From NCBI GenBank assembly GCA_902491795.1, contig CABUIX010000001.1:1-64000 (forward strand): a stretch of DNA of 64,000 nt, read 5' to 3'. Below are positions 28,271-37,501 of this stretch, piece after piece. The notes beneath the pieces are model-generated. The model worked only from the letters and a program-made list of their open reading frames with translations. It made no database searches and was not told the origin of the DNA. Within the stretch, counting starts at the first letter, position 1, and every line of letters starts with the position of its first letter. A program made the translations under genes and the position numbers. This DNA is from an uncultured Bacteroidales bacterium. GTDB taxonomy: Bacteria; Bacteroidota; Bacteroidia; Bacteroidales; UBA932.

Positions 28271-31200
28271 AAGCATACTGACAGGGCTGATGGTCCCTGT
28301 ACTCTGCACCCTGTTCCTTTCAGGCTGCGGAAAAGGCGGCAGCCTGCCCAGGGAGGAAGGGTCGGAAAAGATGAAGTCGGCCATCGCCGGATATGTCGCC
28401 GAGGCTGCCCAAAAAGGTGTGGACATAAACTCAATAATGGTAATCCAGGACGGTAAAGTGACCGGCGAGGCCTATGTCAACGGATGGACGGCCGAGGATC
28501 CGCACCGCATGTGGTCCACAAGCAAGACGTTCACCTCCTTCGCAGTCGGGTTTGCAGTTCAGGAGGGGAAGCTGTCACTTGACGACAAGATGGCAGAGAT
28601 ATTCCCCGAAGAAGCCGGAGCCGTCCTTGACACGCTCACGGACGAGAACCTGAGGGCAAATCTTCTTGATGCCGACATCAGGGACTACCTTGTGATGGCA
28701 TGCGGACAGAAGACGGACGCCGTCAACGTCCTGGGTGCAAGATATGCGGAAGAAGGTCTGCAGGACATCGACAGTCTGGATTCGTTCCTGAAAGATCACG
28801 GAAGGAATCTGATCGCGGATTTCTTCTCATTGCCCTTCGAGGAAAAGCCAGGGACATTCAACTGCTACAACAGCCTTGCGACATACATGCTGTCAGCTGC
28901 AGTACAGAAAGTCACCGGAGAAAAAATCGTTGATTATCTGTATCCGAGACTTTTCAGGCCCCTGGGAATGGAAAAGCCCCGATGGGATGAAGTCCAGGGC
29001 ATCTGCTGCGGCGGATGGGGACTGTGGCTGAAACCCGAGGACATGGCAAAAACGGGCATCATGATGCTCGGAAAAGGGAAATATCAGGGACATCAGACAG
29101 TTCCCGAAGAGTACCTTGCCGAAGCCTCCAAAAGCTTTTTCAGCTGGAACCTGCCGGACACATGCAGGACAATGGAAGACAGATACCGCGCCACCGGCTA
29201 CGGCTATCAGATCTGGCAGAATCCCGATTCATTCTATGCCGCCGGAATGTGGGGACAGTTCATATATGTTTTTCCTGAACTGAACGCCGTGATCGCCGCC
29301 ACTGCCGAAGTGATGGATGACGACAGCAAGGAGTCAGCCCTGATATGGAAACATATTGTCCCTGTACTAAGGGAAGAGGCCTCCCCTGCCCCGGACGGAG
29401 GGCCCGGACAGCCGGATTCCAGATGGAAGACAAACGGTGACCACAGCATTGTGTGGGAGGTGAAATCAGGGGATCCGGCTCACTATGACCACATCGAAAT
29501 GAGCGGTGAAAGGATTTCCGCCATTTATGAATACGGAGTCGATCCTTGCGGAGCATTCGTGCTGAAGCGCAACGTGATCTGGCCGCTGCTCAGGAAATAT
29601 CCCAATGACACTTACGGCCACACGTCAATGCAGTTCGCGCAGGATTTCCTTGACGGGGTCACGGCCGACGGAAAAGGCATTGTCGGCGGACAGACTGAAA
29701 AGATAGTGCTGGACGGAAAACTCACTGCCGTGAGCACCGGCGGGAAACTCAAGATAACCCGCTGCTTCTTCCCTTCAACTGAAAAGGCTGCGGTATGCGA
29801 GGAATACTCCATAACGAACCTCTCTTCCGACAGCGTAAGCATAGTTGTGCCCGCCCGCAGATATGAATTCATTACAGACCGGGCTACGGGAGTGGACGGA
29901 GAATATCACCTTGTGGCGAGGACATCGCATTCCTCCGACATCAGGAAGGTGCTGGCTCCCTCCGAATCAATGAGATTCGGGGCGGAAGTGCTCGGATACA
30001 AATATCCGGAGACAGAAGAATACATCAATGTCCCTCTCGAGAAGTCGCTCAGGGAAGCCTTCGTGGAGGAGGTGTGTGACAAACTTGTGCTCTCCACCCC
30101 TGATCCGGTACTGAACACGATGTTCGCCTTTGCCAAGATAAGAGGCTCGGAGAGTCTTTTCCGGACGAAAGGCGGTCTTACCCACAGTCCCGGAGGCGGA
30201 TATTATTATTCAGCCATCTGGGCCAACGACCAGGCAGAATACATATGTCCCTTCTTCCCGTTCCTCGGGTATGACAAAGGAAACGAGGCGGCAATGAACG
30301 CCTTCCTTCATTTTGCGGAATTCATGAACGACGGATTTGAGCCGCTGCCCAGTTCCGTAATTGCCGAATTCACGGATATCTGGAACGGCTGCGGCGACCG
30401 CGGGGACGCGGCGATGATTGCCTATGGGGCTGGCAGATTCGCACTCGCCTATGGAGATGAAGCAGCAGCCCAAAGACTATGGCCGCTGATAAAATGGTGT
30501 CTGGAGTACTGCAGGCGCAACCTTACGGAAGACGGAGTGGTCGCGTCAGACACGGATGAACTCGAAAACCGTTTTCCTTCTGGCGAGGCCAACCTGTGCA
30601 CCTCTTGCCTTTACTATGATGCCCTGATGTCGGCATCACGTCTCGCGGACATTGCAGGGGAGGACAATGATTATCTCCAGCAGGCCAGGCAGATGAAGAC
30701 AGCGATAGAGAACTACTTCGGAGCCGACATGAAAGGTTTCAGGACCTACAGATATTATGACGGCAACACCCTCCTGCGTTCTTGGATATGCATACCTCTG
30801 ACCATGGGCATTCTTGACCGGAAGGACGGAACAGCTGATGCCCTGCTCTCGGATTATCTTTGGACCGGAAACGGAATACTTACCCAGGAAGGCTCCTCGG
30901 TCTTCTGGGACAGGGCGACCCTATATGCCCTCAGGGGCATATTTGCAGCAGGCAGGACGGAAGAAGCCCTTTCTCATCTGAAGCAATATTCTTCGCGCAG
31001 GCTGCTCGGTGAACATGTTCCGTATGCCGTGGAAGCATGGCCGGAGAACGACCAGAGGCACCTTTCGGCAGAAAGCGGGCTTTACTGCAGAGTGTACACG
31101 GAAGGCCTGTTCGGGTTCAGGCCGACAGGTTTCAGAAGTTTTGAGATCACTCCGCACCTTCCGGACGAATGGGACTCAATGGCCCTGCGCAACGTGCATG

Positions 31201-31376
31201 CATGCAGCAACTTCCCCTATGACATCATTGTAGAGAGAGCCTCCAGAGGCCGTGTCACGGTGACCGTCACCGGAGCAAACGGAAAAATATTCTCGGAAAA
31301 AGCCGGCAACGGGCAGACTCTGAAGGTAGTGCTGCAGCCGGAACACAAAAGTACACAACGACATGACAATGAATAA
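28254..31376 (+). CDS. Lipoprotein fusing a serine beta-lactamase-like hydrolase to a six-hairpin glycosidase-like domain
   Basis: This 1040-residue lipoprotein (lipobox LSGC) is one uninterrupted frame. Residues 30-370 resemble class C beta-lactamase/CubicO hydrolases: nucleophile motif STSK (Ser88, Lys91), a tyrosine motif FNCYNSLATYML (Tyr205), then GYGYQIWQN and WGQFIYVFPELNAVI in the usual order. Residues about 380-600 look like a beta-sandwich, and 610-1030 like an (alpha/alpha)6 six-hairpin glycosidase domain with AIWANDQAEYI, GCGDRGDAAMIAYGAG and a final beta domain. I cannot name the glycosidase family. An esterase acting on decorated sugars coupled to a glycosidase is a reasonable guess. 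It overlaps both neighbours (17 and 14 bp). Confidence 0.7.
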   Translation: MVTDNKSILTGLMVPVLCTLFLSGCGKGGSLPREEGSEKMKSAIAGYVAEAAQKGVDINSIMVIQDGKVTGEAYVNGWTAEDPHRMWSTSKTFTSFAVGFAVQEGKLSLDDKMAEIFPEEAGAVLDTLTDENLRANLLDADIRDYLVMACGQKTDAVNVLGARYAEEGLQDIDSLDSFLKDHGRNLIADFFSLPFEEKPGTFNCYNSLATYMLSAAVQKVTGEKIVDYLYPRLFRPLGMEKPRWDEVQGICCGGWGLWLKPEDMAKTGIMMLGKGKYQGHQTVPEEYLAEASKSFFSWNLPDTCRTMEDRYRATGYGYQIWQNPDSFYAAGMWGQFIYVFPELNAVIAATAEVMDDDSKESALIWKHIVPVLREEASPAPDGGPGQPDSRWKTNGDHSIVWEVKSGDPAHYDHIEMSGERISAIYEYGVDPCGAFVLKRNVIWPLLRKYPNDTYGHTSMQFAQDFLDGVTADGKGIVGGQTEKIVLDGKLTAVSTGGKLKITRCFFPSTEKAAVCEEYSITNLSSDSVSIVVPARRYEFITDRATGVDGEYHLVARTSHSSDIRKVLAPSESMRFGAEVLGYKYPETEEYINVPLEKSLREAFVEEVCDKLVLSTPDPVLNTMFAFAKIRGSESLFRTKGGLTHSPGGGYYYSAIWANDQAEYICPFFPFLGYDKGNEAAMNAFLHFAEFMNDGFEPLPSSVIAEFTDIWNGCGDRGDAAMIAYGAGRFALAYGDEAAAQRLWPLIKWCLEYCRRNLTEDGVVASDTDELENRFPSGEANLCTSCLYYDALMSASRLADIAGEDNDYLQQARQMKTAIENYFGADMKGFRTYRYYDGNTLLRSWICIPLTMGILDRKDGTADALLSDYLWTGNGILTQEGSSVFWDRATLYALRGIFAAGRTEEALSHLKQYSSRRLLGEHVPYAVEAWPENDQRHLSAESGLYCRVYTEGLFGFRPTGFRSFEITPHLPDEWDSMALRNVHACSNFPYDIIVERASRGRVTVTVTGANGKIFSEKAGNGQTLKVVLQPEHKSTQRHDNE

Positions 31377-32850
31377 CATTTACAAAATGACGGCAGTCGC
31401 TGCCATCCTGATGCTCCTTGCCTGCCAGAAGGAAAGGAATAACGGTCCATCAACGCCTGAGATCTTCGACGTGAGTCCATACGCCGAACAGGGGTGGGAC
31501 ATCTACACCGGAACGGGATACCGGTACGGAGCTTCCATAATCGTCAATGATGACGGTTCCGCGGACCTTTGGCTTGCCGCCACTGGCGGGACCTTCGGAG
31601 AAGGTGCAAAGACATATTTGTCCGACGAACAGGAAGCGCAACCTCTGGGCACAGAGAGGACACTCGCGCAGTATTTTGAATTCCAGGAAGAATTTGCATG
31701 CGTTGGACTCTATTGCCCGTCATGGAACAGCAGCAAGGAAGGATTCACGCTGTCGCTGTACAGCTGGGCCGGCAGTTACGATGCAACCGTCTCAGGACAG
31801 CCCCTCGCGAAGACAAGGTTTGACAACTACGCCGACAATTCCTGGCTCAAGATATATCCCGGAGAGAATGCAGACGGAGCAGAGAAATTCCTTCCCGGAA
31901 AATACCTGTGGGTCATGTCCGAAGGGACAGCGAATTCGGGAATATGGAAATGCATAACCCCTGGCTCGCCGGAACAGACAAAAGCGGAATCATACATTGA
32001 CGGAGAGAAAACCGAAGGCCAGTTCATCAGCATGATATACACGGTTGACGGCTCTTCGGATGTGTATTGGGACAAAATCGTCTATATGCACTCCGGCGAC
32101 GGAGGGAAGACCTGGTCGGAAGAAGTGACCGCTCTGCTGCCCACCGAAGGCAGCAGGGATGCACTCTCATGCTGCGACCCGGGAGTGGCATACTGGAACG
32201 GGTATTATTATCTTGGCTATACGTCAACGGAAAACAAGTCCGGAAAATGCAATCACGTGTATATGGCCAGGAGCAAGGAGCCTTCAGGCCCATGGGAGAA
32301 ATGGAACGGGAAAGGCTGGGGAGGAAACGACCCGCAGCCTGCAGTGACCTTTGACGGTGCCCCCAGCGGATTCGGGGCCGGAGAACCTTGCATCGTGGTA
32401 AAAGACGGGACCGTATATCTCTACTATTCATGGAACGACTGGAACACGACCACGACAAGACTCTCGACGGCTCCAGCCTCAGACGAAAACTGGCCTGCAG
32501 CGCTAAAAGACCAAGGCACGGTAATAGACAAAACCGGAATGGACAGTCCTGACCATTCCGACATCAAATATGTGGAACGCAGCGGAAAATTCATTGCCTT
32601 ACATGCGGTGGAAAGGGACACTGACAACAGTTACCTGCAGCTGTGGGAATCAGAAGACGGCATTCTGTTCACTGAGTGCGGGAAAGTCGAAGGAGAACTG
32701 CGCAGCGGAATCATCAATGCCGGAATGAGCGGAGACAGGGAAGGCCACGTCAAGCCCGACACAATCCAGTATCTTTGCTATGCTCACAGCGATGCTCCCA
32801 GGACATGGGGCCATTGGGCGACATGGTGGTCTCCACTGACCTGGAAATGA
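31363..32850 (+). CDS. Beta-propeller lipoprotein, GH43/GH117/sialidase-like, copy 1
   Basis: This 495-residue lipoprotein (lipobox LLAC) has repeated propeller-blade motifs: DKIVYMHSGDGGKTWSEE, CCDPGVAYWNGYYYLGYTS, GEPCIVVKDGTVYLYYSWND and KYVERSGKFIALHAV. The Asp-box-like SGDGGKTW is common in sialidase-type propellers, while the five-blade layout recalls GH43/GH117 glycosidases. The family is not assignable by eye and the catalytic residues are unknown. It is the last gene of the first PUL unit; after it comes the second copy of the putative operator. A second propeller lies at 39070. Confidence 0.65.
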   Translation: MTMNNIYKMTAVAAILMLLACQKERNNGPSTPEIFDVSPYAEQGWDIYTGTGYRYGASIIVNDDGSADLWLAATGGTFGEGAKTYLSDEQEAQPLGTERTLAQYFEFQEEFACVGLYCPSWNSSKEGFTLSLYSWAGSYDATVSGQPLAKTRFDNYADNSWLKIYPGENADGAEKFLPGKYLWVMSEGTANSGIWKCITPGSPEQTKAESYIDGEKTEGQFISMIYTVDGSSDVYWDKIVYMHSGDGGKTWSEEVTALLPTEGSRDALSCCDPGVAYWNGYYYLGYTSTENKSGKCNHVYMARSKEPSGPWEKWNGKGWGGNDPQPAVTFDGAPSGFGAGEPCIVVKDGTVYLYYSWNDWNTTTTRLSTAPASDENWPAALKDQGTVIDKTGMDSPDHSDIKYVERSGKFIALHAVERDTDNSYLQLWESEDGILFTECGKVEGELRSGIINAGMSGDREGHVKPDTIQYLCYAHSDAPRTWGHWATWWSPLTWK

Positions 32851-32870
32851 CTCTCCTTGCGCCAGACAAG

Positions 32871-32941
32871 CGCTTTTTTGTGAAAACAGAAAAAACTGAA
32901 CGATTTGTAAACTTGCGGAACGCGCTTTCTGGCTACTATTG
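32871..32941 (+). promoter_or_regulatory. PUL promoter with putative HTCS operator, copy 2 (upstream of the SusCD unit)
   Basis: Block 32871-32908 matches 26298-26335 at 32 of 38 positions; its core 32886-32908 differs at one base. A -7-like box TACTATTG (32934-32941, one mismatch to TAnnTTTG) follows 25 bp after the block, and GCTTTCT plus GGCTA in between are also conserved. Confidence 0.65.
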
Positions 32942-32992
32942 CAACGTATTGCGAATGCAACAAAGAACCAATAACTAATAACACTTCATTTC

Positions 32993-34315
32993 ATGAAAAG
33001 AATTCTATCATTATTCGCTGTTTGCGGACTCCTCGCCCTGGGATCATGCCAGAAGGAGAACAAGACAATCGAGAAAGACTTCGATTTCGGAGCAAGCACT
33101 CAAGAGACCCTTATCGGCCAGACCGTGACTTTCACAGACTATTCAATAAATGTCGAAAGCCGCACATGGACCTTCCCTGACGGAACACCCGCCACTTCCA
33201 CGCAGGCCGTAGCAGACGTGGTGTTCAACACGGCCGGCGAAAAGGAAGTCACCCTCGTGGTCAAATATGCAGACGGCAGTGAAGACAAAGGAAGCATAAA
33301 GATCACTGTCCTCGATCCACTCTCAGCCGAGATTGCGGTTCAGGGACTTACCCCTATGGGCTGTGCAAAGAAAGGGACAGAAATCACCTTCTCGCTTGAG
33401 AACGTGGAAGGCAGCCCCACCTCATTCGAATGGACATTCCCCGGAGGAAACCCCGCAACATCCACAGACCCTTCGCCGAAAGTGACATGGAACGACCAGA
33501 TCAATGATGTCGAAGTGTCCTGCAAGCTCACAAGGGCAAGCGACGGAGCTACCATGACAGTGACCAGAAACATAATTGCCGGCAACTATCCCATGATCAC
33601 CATTGACGAGCAGTATGGACTGGACGTGTACGGCTTCGAGAAAGGAGAGGTGAACAAGGTATGGTACAACTGGGGAAGTTTCCCGACAGCAATCCCCGGA
33701 GACCAGACCGGTGAGCATCCCGACATAATGACCATTGTCGACGGAGGTGCAAACGGCTCTGCAAAGTGCATGAAGCTTGACCTTTCAAAAGGAATGCTCT
33801 CAGGCTCGGCACCCGACTGCATCTGGGAATTCGCAGCCAGGAACAATTGGCCGAACAATCCTAGACTGACTGTCGGACAGACCTACGAGGTGTCCATCTC
33901 CCTCAGGTCAGAAACCGGCGACATGAGCCAAGGAAAGATAGCAGCCTGCGACTGGCTGAAAGTGTTCTCCTTCGTCCCCGACTATCTGAATGATCCCCTC
34001 AGGGCAATGGATGCAGCAGGCTACTGGTCCACGATATTCCCCGGAGAGACCTTCGAGACTTCATCGATGACCGAACTCTTCACCAAGGGAATATGGGAGA
34101 ACAAGCCTGACGGCGCACCGGCAGACGAGCCCGGCCCGTACGACGAATATCTTACCTCCAGCTGGAAGACCTACAGCTACGAGTTCACCATCGAGCCCGG
34201 CACCGTCGGCAACGAGGGCGACGAACTGAGGAACTGCTATGTAGCCTTCGGCATTGCAAGCATCGGTGACATTGTGTATGTCGATGACATCCAGATCAAT
34301 CTTATTGAGAAATAG
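32993..34315 (+). CDS. PKD-domain surface glycan-binding lipoprotein (SusE/F-position)
   Basis: This 440-residue lipoprotein (lipobox LGSC) has two immunoglobulin-like PKD domains (about residues 25-105 and 110-195), each with the WTFPDGTPATST / WTFPGGNPATST motif, followed by a C-terminal beta-sandwich (about 205-440) resembling a carbohydrate-binding module, ending in DIVYVDDIQINL. Such proteins sit on the outer surface and bind the target glycan beside SusC/SusD. It is the first gene of the second PUL unit, unusual in preceding SusC rather than following SusD. Confidence 0.75.
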   Translation: MKRILSLFAVCGLLALGSCQKENKTIEKDFDFGASTQETLIGQTVTFTDYSINVESRTWTFPDGTPATSTQAVADVVFNTAGEKEVTLVVKYADGSEDKGSIKITVLDPLSAEIAVQGLTPMGCAKKGTEITFSLENVEGSPTSFEWTFPGGNPATSTDPSPKVTWNDQINDVEVSCKLTRASDGATMTVTRNIIAGNYPMITIDEQYGLDVYGFEKGEVNKVWYNWGSFPTAIPGDQTGEHPDIMTIVDGGANGSAKCMKLDLSKGMLSGSAPDCIWEFAARNNWPNNPRLTVGQTYEVSISLRSETGDMSQGKIAACDWLKVFSFVPDYLNDPLRAMDAAGYWSTIFPGETFETSSMTELFTKGIWENKPDGAPADEPGPYDEYLTSSWKTYSYEFTIEPGTVGNEGDELRNCYVAFGIASIGDIVYVDDIQINLIEK

Positions 34316-34340
34316 GACAAAAACATTATAATACCACGAC

Positions 34341-36749
34341 ATGTTGAAGAAATGCATGGCCCTGCTCTGCTTGATGCAGGCAGGGCTTGCTGCTTTTGCG
34401 CAGCAGACAGTCACAGGCCATGTGACTGACAGCCAGGGAGACCCGATTCCATGGGCAGATGTATACCAGAAAGGAACCACCAACGGCACGGTCACCGACG
34501 ACAATGGCCTCTACAGCATAACGGTGAGTTCTCCCGAAGCCGTGCTGGTTGCGGCATTCATAGGCTACGAAGACTCCGAAATCACCGTTGGAAAAAAGAC
34601 GACAATCAACTTCACGCTGCAGTCAGACGCAGAAATCCTGGACAATGCCGTGGTCATCGGATACGGAACGGCCAGGAGGCAGGACCTTACCGGATCCGTT
34701 GCCTCGCTGAATCCCGAAAGCCTCAACAATCAGGTCATCTTCTCGGTTGACGATGCCCTGAAAGGGGGCGTGGCAGGACTCATGGTCTCCTCTACCAGCG
34801 GCCAACCCGGAGCCGCAACCAAAATGCTCATACGCGGAGCAAGTTCACTCTCAGGCTCCACCGGACCTCTGGTCGTCGTTGACGGTTTCCCGCTCAACGG
34901 AGTAAACACCGCATCAGGCATGGGTATGGGCAACCTGGATTCGCAAATGAGCGGCCTCGCAATGATAAACCCTGAGGACATCGCTTCGATAGAAGTCCTC
35001 AAGGACGCATCCTCGACTGCCATATACGGAAACAGGGGTGCCAACGGTGTAATAATGATCACCACAAAGAAAGGCCGCGGCTCTTCAGGCCGAATACAGT
35101 ACAACGGCTATGTCAGCATGCAGTCTCTTCCCCGAAAGATAGAGATGCTCGACTTCAAGGGCTACGCCACAATGATGAACGAGCTCAACCCGATGTATGA
35201 CCTCTTCTCCGATTCCGACGGAAATCTCAGAAACTTTGAATTCGACAAGATCAAAAGCATCGACTGGCAGGACCAGCTGTACAGGACCGGATTCATCCAG
35301 AATCACAATCTGTCAATACAGAATGCCAACGAGAAGACAAACTTCCTGATAAGTGCGTCATATATGCAGAACGAATCCATAATCATATCGACCAACTGGA
35401 CCAAGTTCACCGCCAAGGCCAACATCGACCACAGATTCACGGACAATTTCAGAATCGGAATAGATGTTAACTACAGCCGCATCATTGACGACGGAGTGCC
35501 CACGTCAGGAGGTAACGGAACCGCCATAGGTACGGTGATGAGCGCCCTCACGTCTCAGCCGTTCGACCTTACCGACGAAGACACGCAGGCATATTTCAGA
35601 AGGGCAGGACTGCAGCAGTACCAGATTGATGCATTCAACACCGCCAACAAGCAGAACCCTGTAACGATGGCCAATGACATAACCATGCTCAAGCTGCTCA
35701 ACAGGACCATCGTCAATTCGTACATCGAGTACGACATCATCGACAACCTGATGCTCAGGGTCACAGGAGGACTGGACAACTACTCCCTCGAGGACAAGCA
35801 GTTCTACCCCACCACGACTCCGCGCGGATATCTGTACAACGCGCAGGCATGCATGGCGAACATCTCAACTTTCGGCTGGCTGAACGAAAACACACTCACA
35901 TGGTCACCCGTTTACGGCAAGCACAAGCTGAACCTCATGGCCGGCGTCACGGAGCAGGGATCCAGATATTACTACTCTGCCATAGACGCGTCCTCGTTCT
36001 CAAATGAGACACTTGGATTCAACAATCTCCAGATGGCCAAGGACTTCAATGCATTCTCGAATACAAGCACAACCGCAATGATGTCCTTCATCTTCAGGGG
36101 GCACTACCAGTTCGACGACAGATACATAGGCACGTTCACGTTCAGAAGGGACGGAACCTCGGCATTCATCAAGAACAAATGGGGCTCGTTCTACTCCGGA
36201 GCTTTCGCATGGAACGCCAAGAAAGAGAAATTCCTGAGGAACGTCGATGCGATAAGCACGCTCAGGCTCAGGCTTTCAGTCGGAGAGGTCGGCAATTCCA
36301 GCGTACCCACGTCCGGCTCGTTTGCACAGCTCTACAACACGAACACGGCCTTCGGCACTGACCTCAGCATCGGGCAGTCACCGCTGACACTTGCCAATGA
36401 AGATCTCACATGGGAAAAGACACTGGAATACAACCTCGGACTTGAACTCGGTCTCTGGGACGAAAGGCTGCATTTCGATGTTGACCTGTACAACAAGACC
36501 ACACGTGATCTTCTCCTGGAAGCCCCGGTACTGAACATTTCAGGCTATACCAACGCATGGCAGAACATCGGAAGCATCCGAAACATCGGAGCCGAGATTT
36601 CCATGTCGGCCCTGCTGGTTGACGGACGGTTTTCCAGTGGTCTCTCAATGCCAATCTCTCGCACAACAGGTCGAAGATACTTCAGCTCGGACAAAACGGG
36701 GCTCCGATCTATCTTGGAATCACATGCCTCGACGGCCAGAATGCCGTAA
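34341..36749 (+). CDS. SusC-like TonB-dependent transporter, N-terminal part (frameshifted gene)
   Basis: These 802 residues form most of a SusC: signal peptide, a carboxypeptidase-regulatory-like domain (GHVTDSQGDPIPWADVY), the TonB box region with VVIGYGTARRQDLTGSV, the plug domain (MLIRGASSLSG, DGFPLNG, ASIEVLKDASSTAIYGNRG) and barrel strands. After about position 36638 this frame becomes nonsense (ISRTTGRRYFSSD) and stops at 36749, while the correct SusC sequence continues in the -1 frame (SLNANLSHNRSKILQLG, to 37489). The full gene would span 34341-37489, about 1050 residues. SusC imports oligosaccharides through the outer membrane with SusD as its lid. The break is equivalent to loss of one base. 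Confidence 0.9.
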   Translation: MLKKCMALLCLMQAGLAAFAQQTVTGHVTDSQGDPIPWADVYQKGTTNGTVTDDNGLYSITVSSPEAVLVAAFIGYEDSEITVGKKTTINFTLQSDAEILDNAVVIGYGTARRQDLTGSVASLNPESLNNQVIFSVDDALKGGVAGLMVSSTSGQPGAATKMLIRGASSLSGSTGPLVVVDGFPLNGVNTASGMGMGNLDSQMSGLAMINPEDIASIEVLKDASSTAIYGNRGANGVIMITTKKGRGSSGRIQYNGYVSMQSLPRKIEMLDFKGYATMMNELNPMYDLFSDSDGNLRNFEFDKIKSIDWQDQLYRTGFIQNHNLSIQNANEKTNFLISASYMQNESIIISTNWTKFTAKANIDHRFTDNFRIGIDVNYSRIIDDGVPTSGGNGTAIGTVMSALTSQPFDLTDEDTQAYFRRAGLQQYQIDAFNTANKQNPVTMANDITMLKLLNRTIVNSYIEYDIIDNLMLRVTGGLDNYSLEDKQFYPTTTPRGYLYNAQACMANISTFGWLNENTLTWSPVYGKHKLNLMAGVTEQGSRYYYSAIDASSFSNETLGFNNLQMAKDFNAFSNTSTTAMMSFIFRGHYQFDDRYIGTFTFRRDGTSAFIKNKWGSFYSGAFAWNAKKEKFLRNVDAISTLRLRLSVGEVGNSSVPTSGSFAQLYNTNTAFGTDLSIGQSPLTLANEDLTWEKTLEYNLGLELGLWDERLHFDVDLYNKTTRDLLLEAPVLNISGYTNAWQNIGSIRNIGAEISMSALLVDGRFSSGLSMPISRTTGRRYFSSDKTGLRSILESHASTARMP

Positions 36750-36778
36750 TTCTGCGCGAAGGTGGCAGCGTAGGAGAA

Positions 36779-37489
36779 TTGTTCGGATACAAGGCAATAG
36801 GAATTTATCAGCTGGAGGACTTTGACGCCGCCCCGAGCGCAACGGATCCGGACGAAACCGTATATACCCTCAAGCCGGGCATTGCCGGCCAGGGAGGCGA
36901 ACAGCCTGGCTCACTGAAACTCTGGGACAAGGACGGGAACGGCAAAATCGACGATTCGGACAGGGACATCATAGGAAACTTCCTGCCCTCCTTCTACGGA
37001 TCATTCACGACATCACTGAGCTACAAGGCTTTCGACCTCTACCTCGCATTCCAGTATTCAATCGGCAACGACCTCTACAACGCCAATTATGACATGATTG
37101 CTTCATACAACGGTGACGGAGCCAACCAGGTCGCATACTGGAACGACAGATGGACCACCGAGAACCAGTCATCACGCTATTACTCTCAGATACCTGACGG
37201 GCTCGTGTCGTCTGCCTTCGTGGAAGACGCATCATTCCTGAGGTTCTCCACCGCAAGGCTTACCTATACCCTGCCGCAGAAACTGCTGCGCAGGACAAAG
37301 CACCTGGAAGCCTGCAAGCTGTATGTGTCGGCCGACAACATCTGGGTATTCACCAAATATTCCGGATATGATCCCGAAGTCGGCATCAGCCAGAATTCAG
37401 CCGCAGCCATTTTGTCACAAGGATTTGACTACGGCAACTTCCCCAAGGCAAGGACACTTACATTCGGCGTAAACATTTCGTTCAAATAG
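36779..37489 (+). CDS. SusC-like transporter, C-terminal part (continuation of 34341 gene in another frame)
   Basis: This frame encodes the last ~237 residues of SusC (FGYKAIGIYQLED, KDGNGKIDDSDRDIIG, ARTLTFGVNISFK), ending in the aromatic C-terminal strand expected of a barrel protein. The matching frame extends upstream to about 36638 without a good start codon, so it is not a separate gene but the other side of a frameshift. SusD follows 12 bp later. Whether the lesion is real or a sequence error cannot be told from one sequence. Confidence 0.85.
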   Translation: MFGYKAIGIYQLEDFDAAPSATDPDETVYTLKPGIAGQGGEQPGSLKLWDKDGNGKIDDSDRDIIGNFLPSFYGSFTTSLSYKAFDLYLAFQYSIGNDLYNANYDMIASYNGDGANQVAYWNDRWTTENQSSRYYSQIPDGLVSSAFVEDASFLRFSTARLTYTLPQKLLRRTKHLEACKLYVSADNIWVFTKYSGYDPEVGISQNSAAAILSQGFDYGNFPKARTLTFGVNISFK

Positions 37490-37501
37490 GAGGAAAAAGA
37501 G

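Noticed and set aside
36630..36645. Programmed frameshift in SusC
   Set aside because: The site has no X XXY YYZ heptamer in phase, unlike the 48603 site, so mutation or sequence error is more likely.
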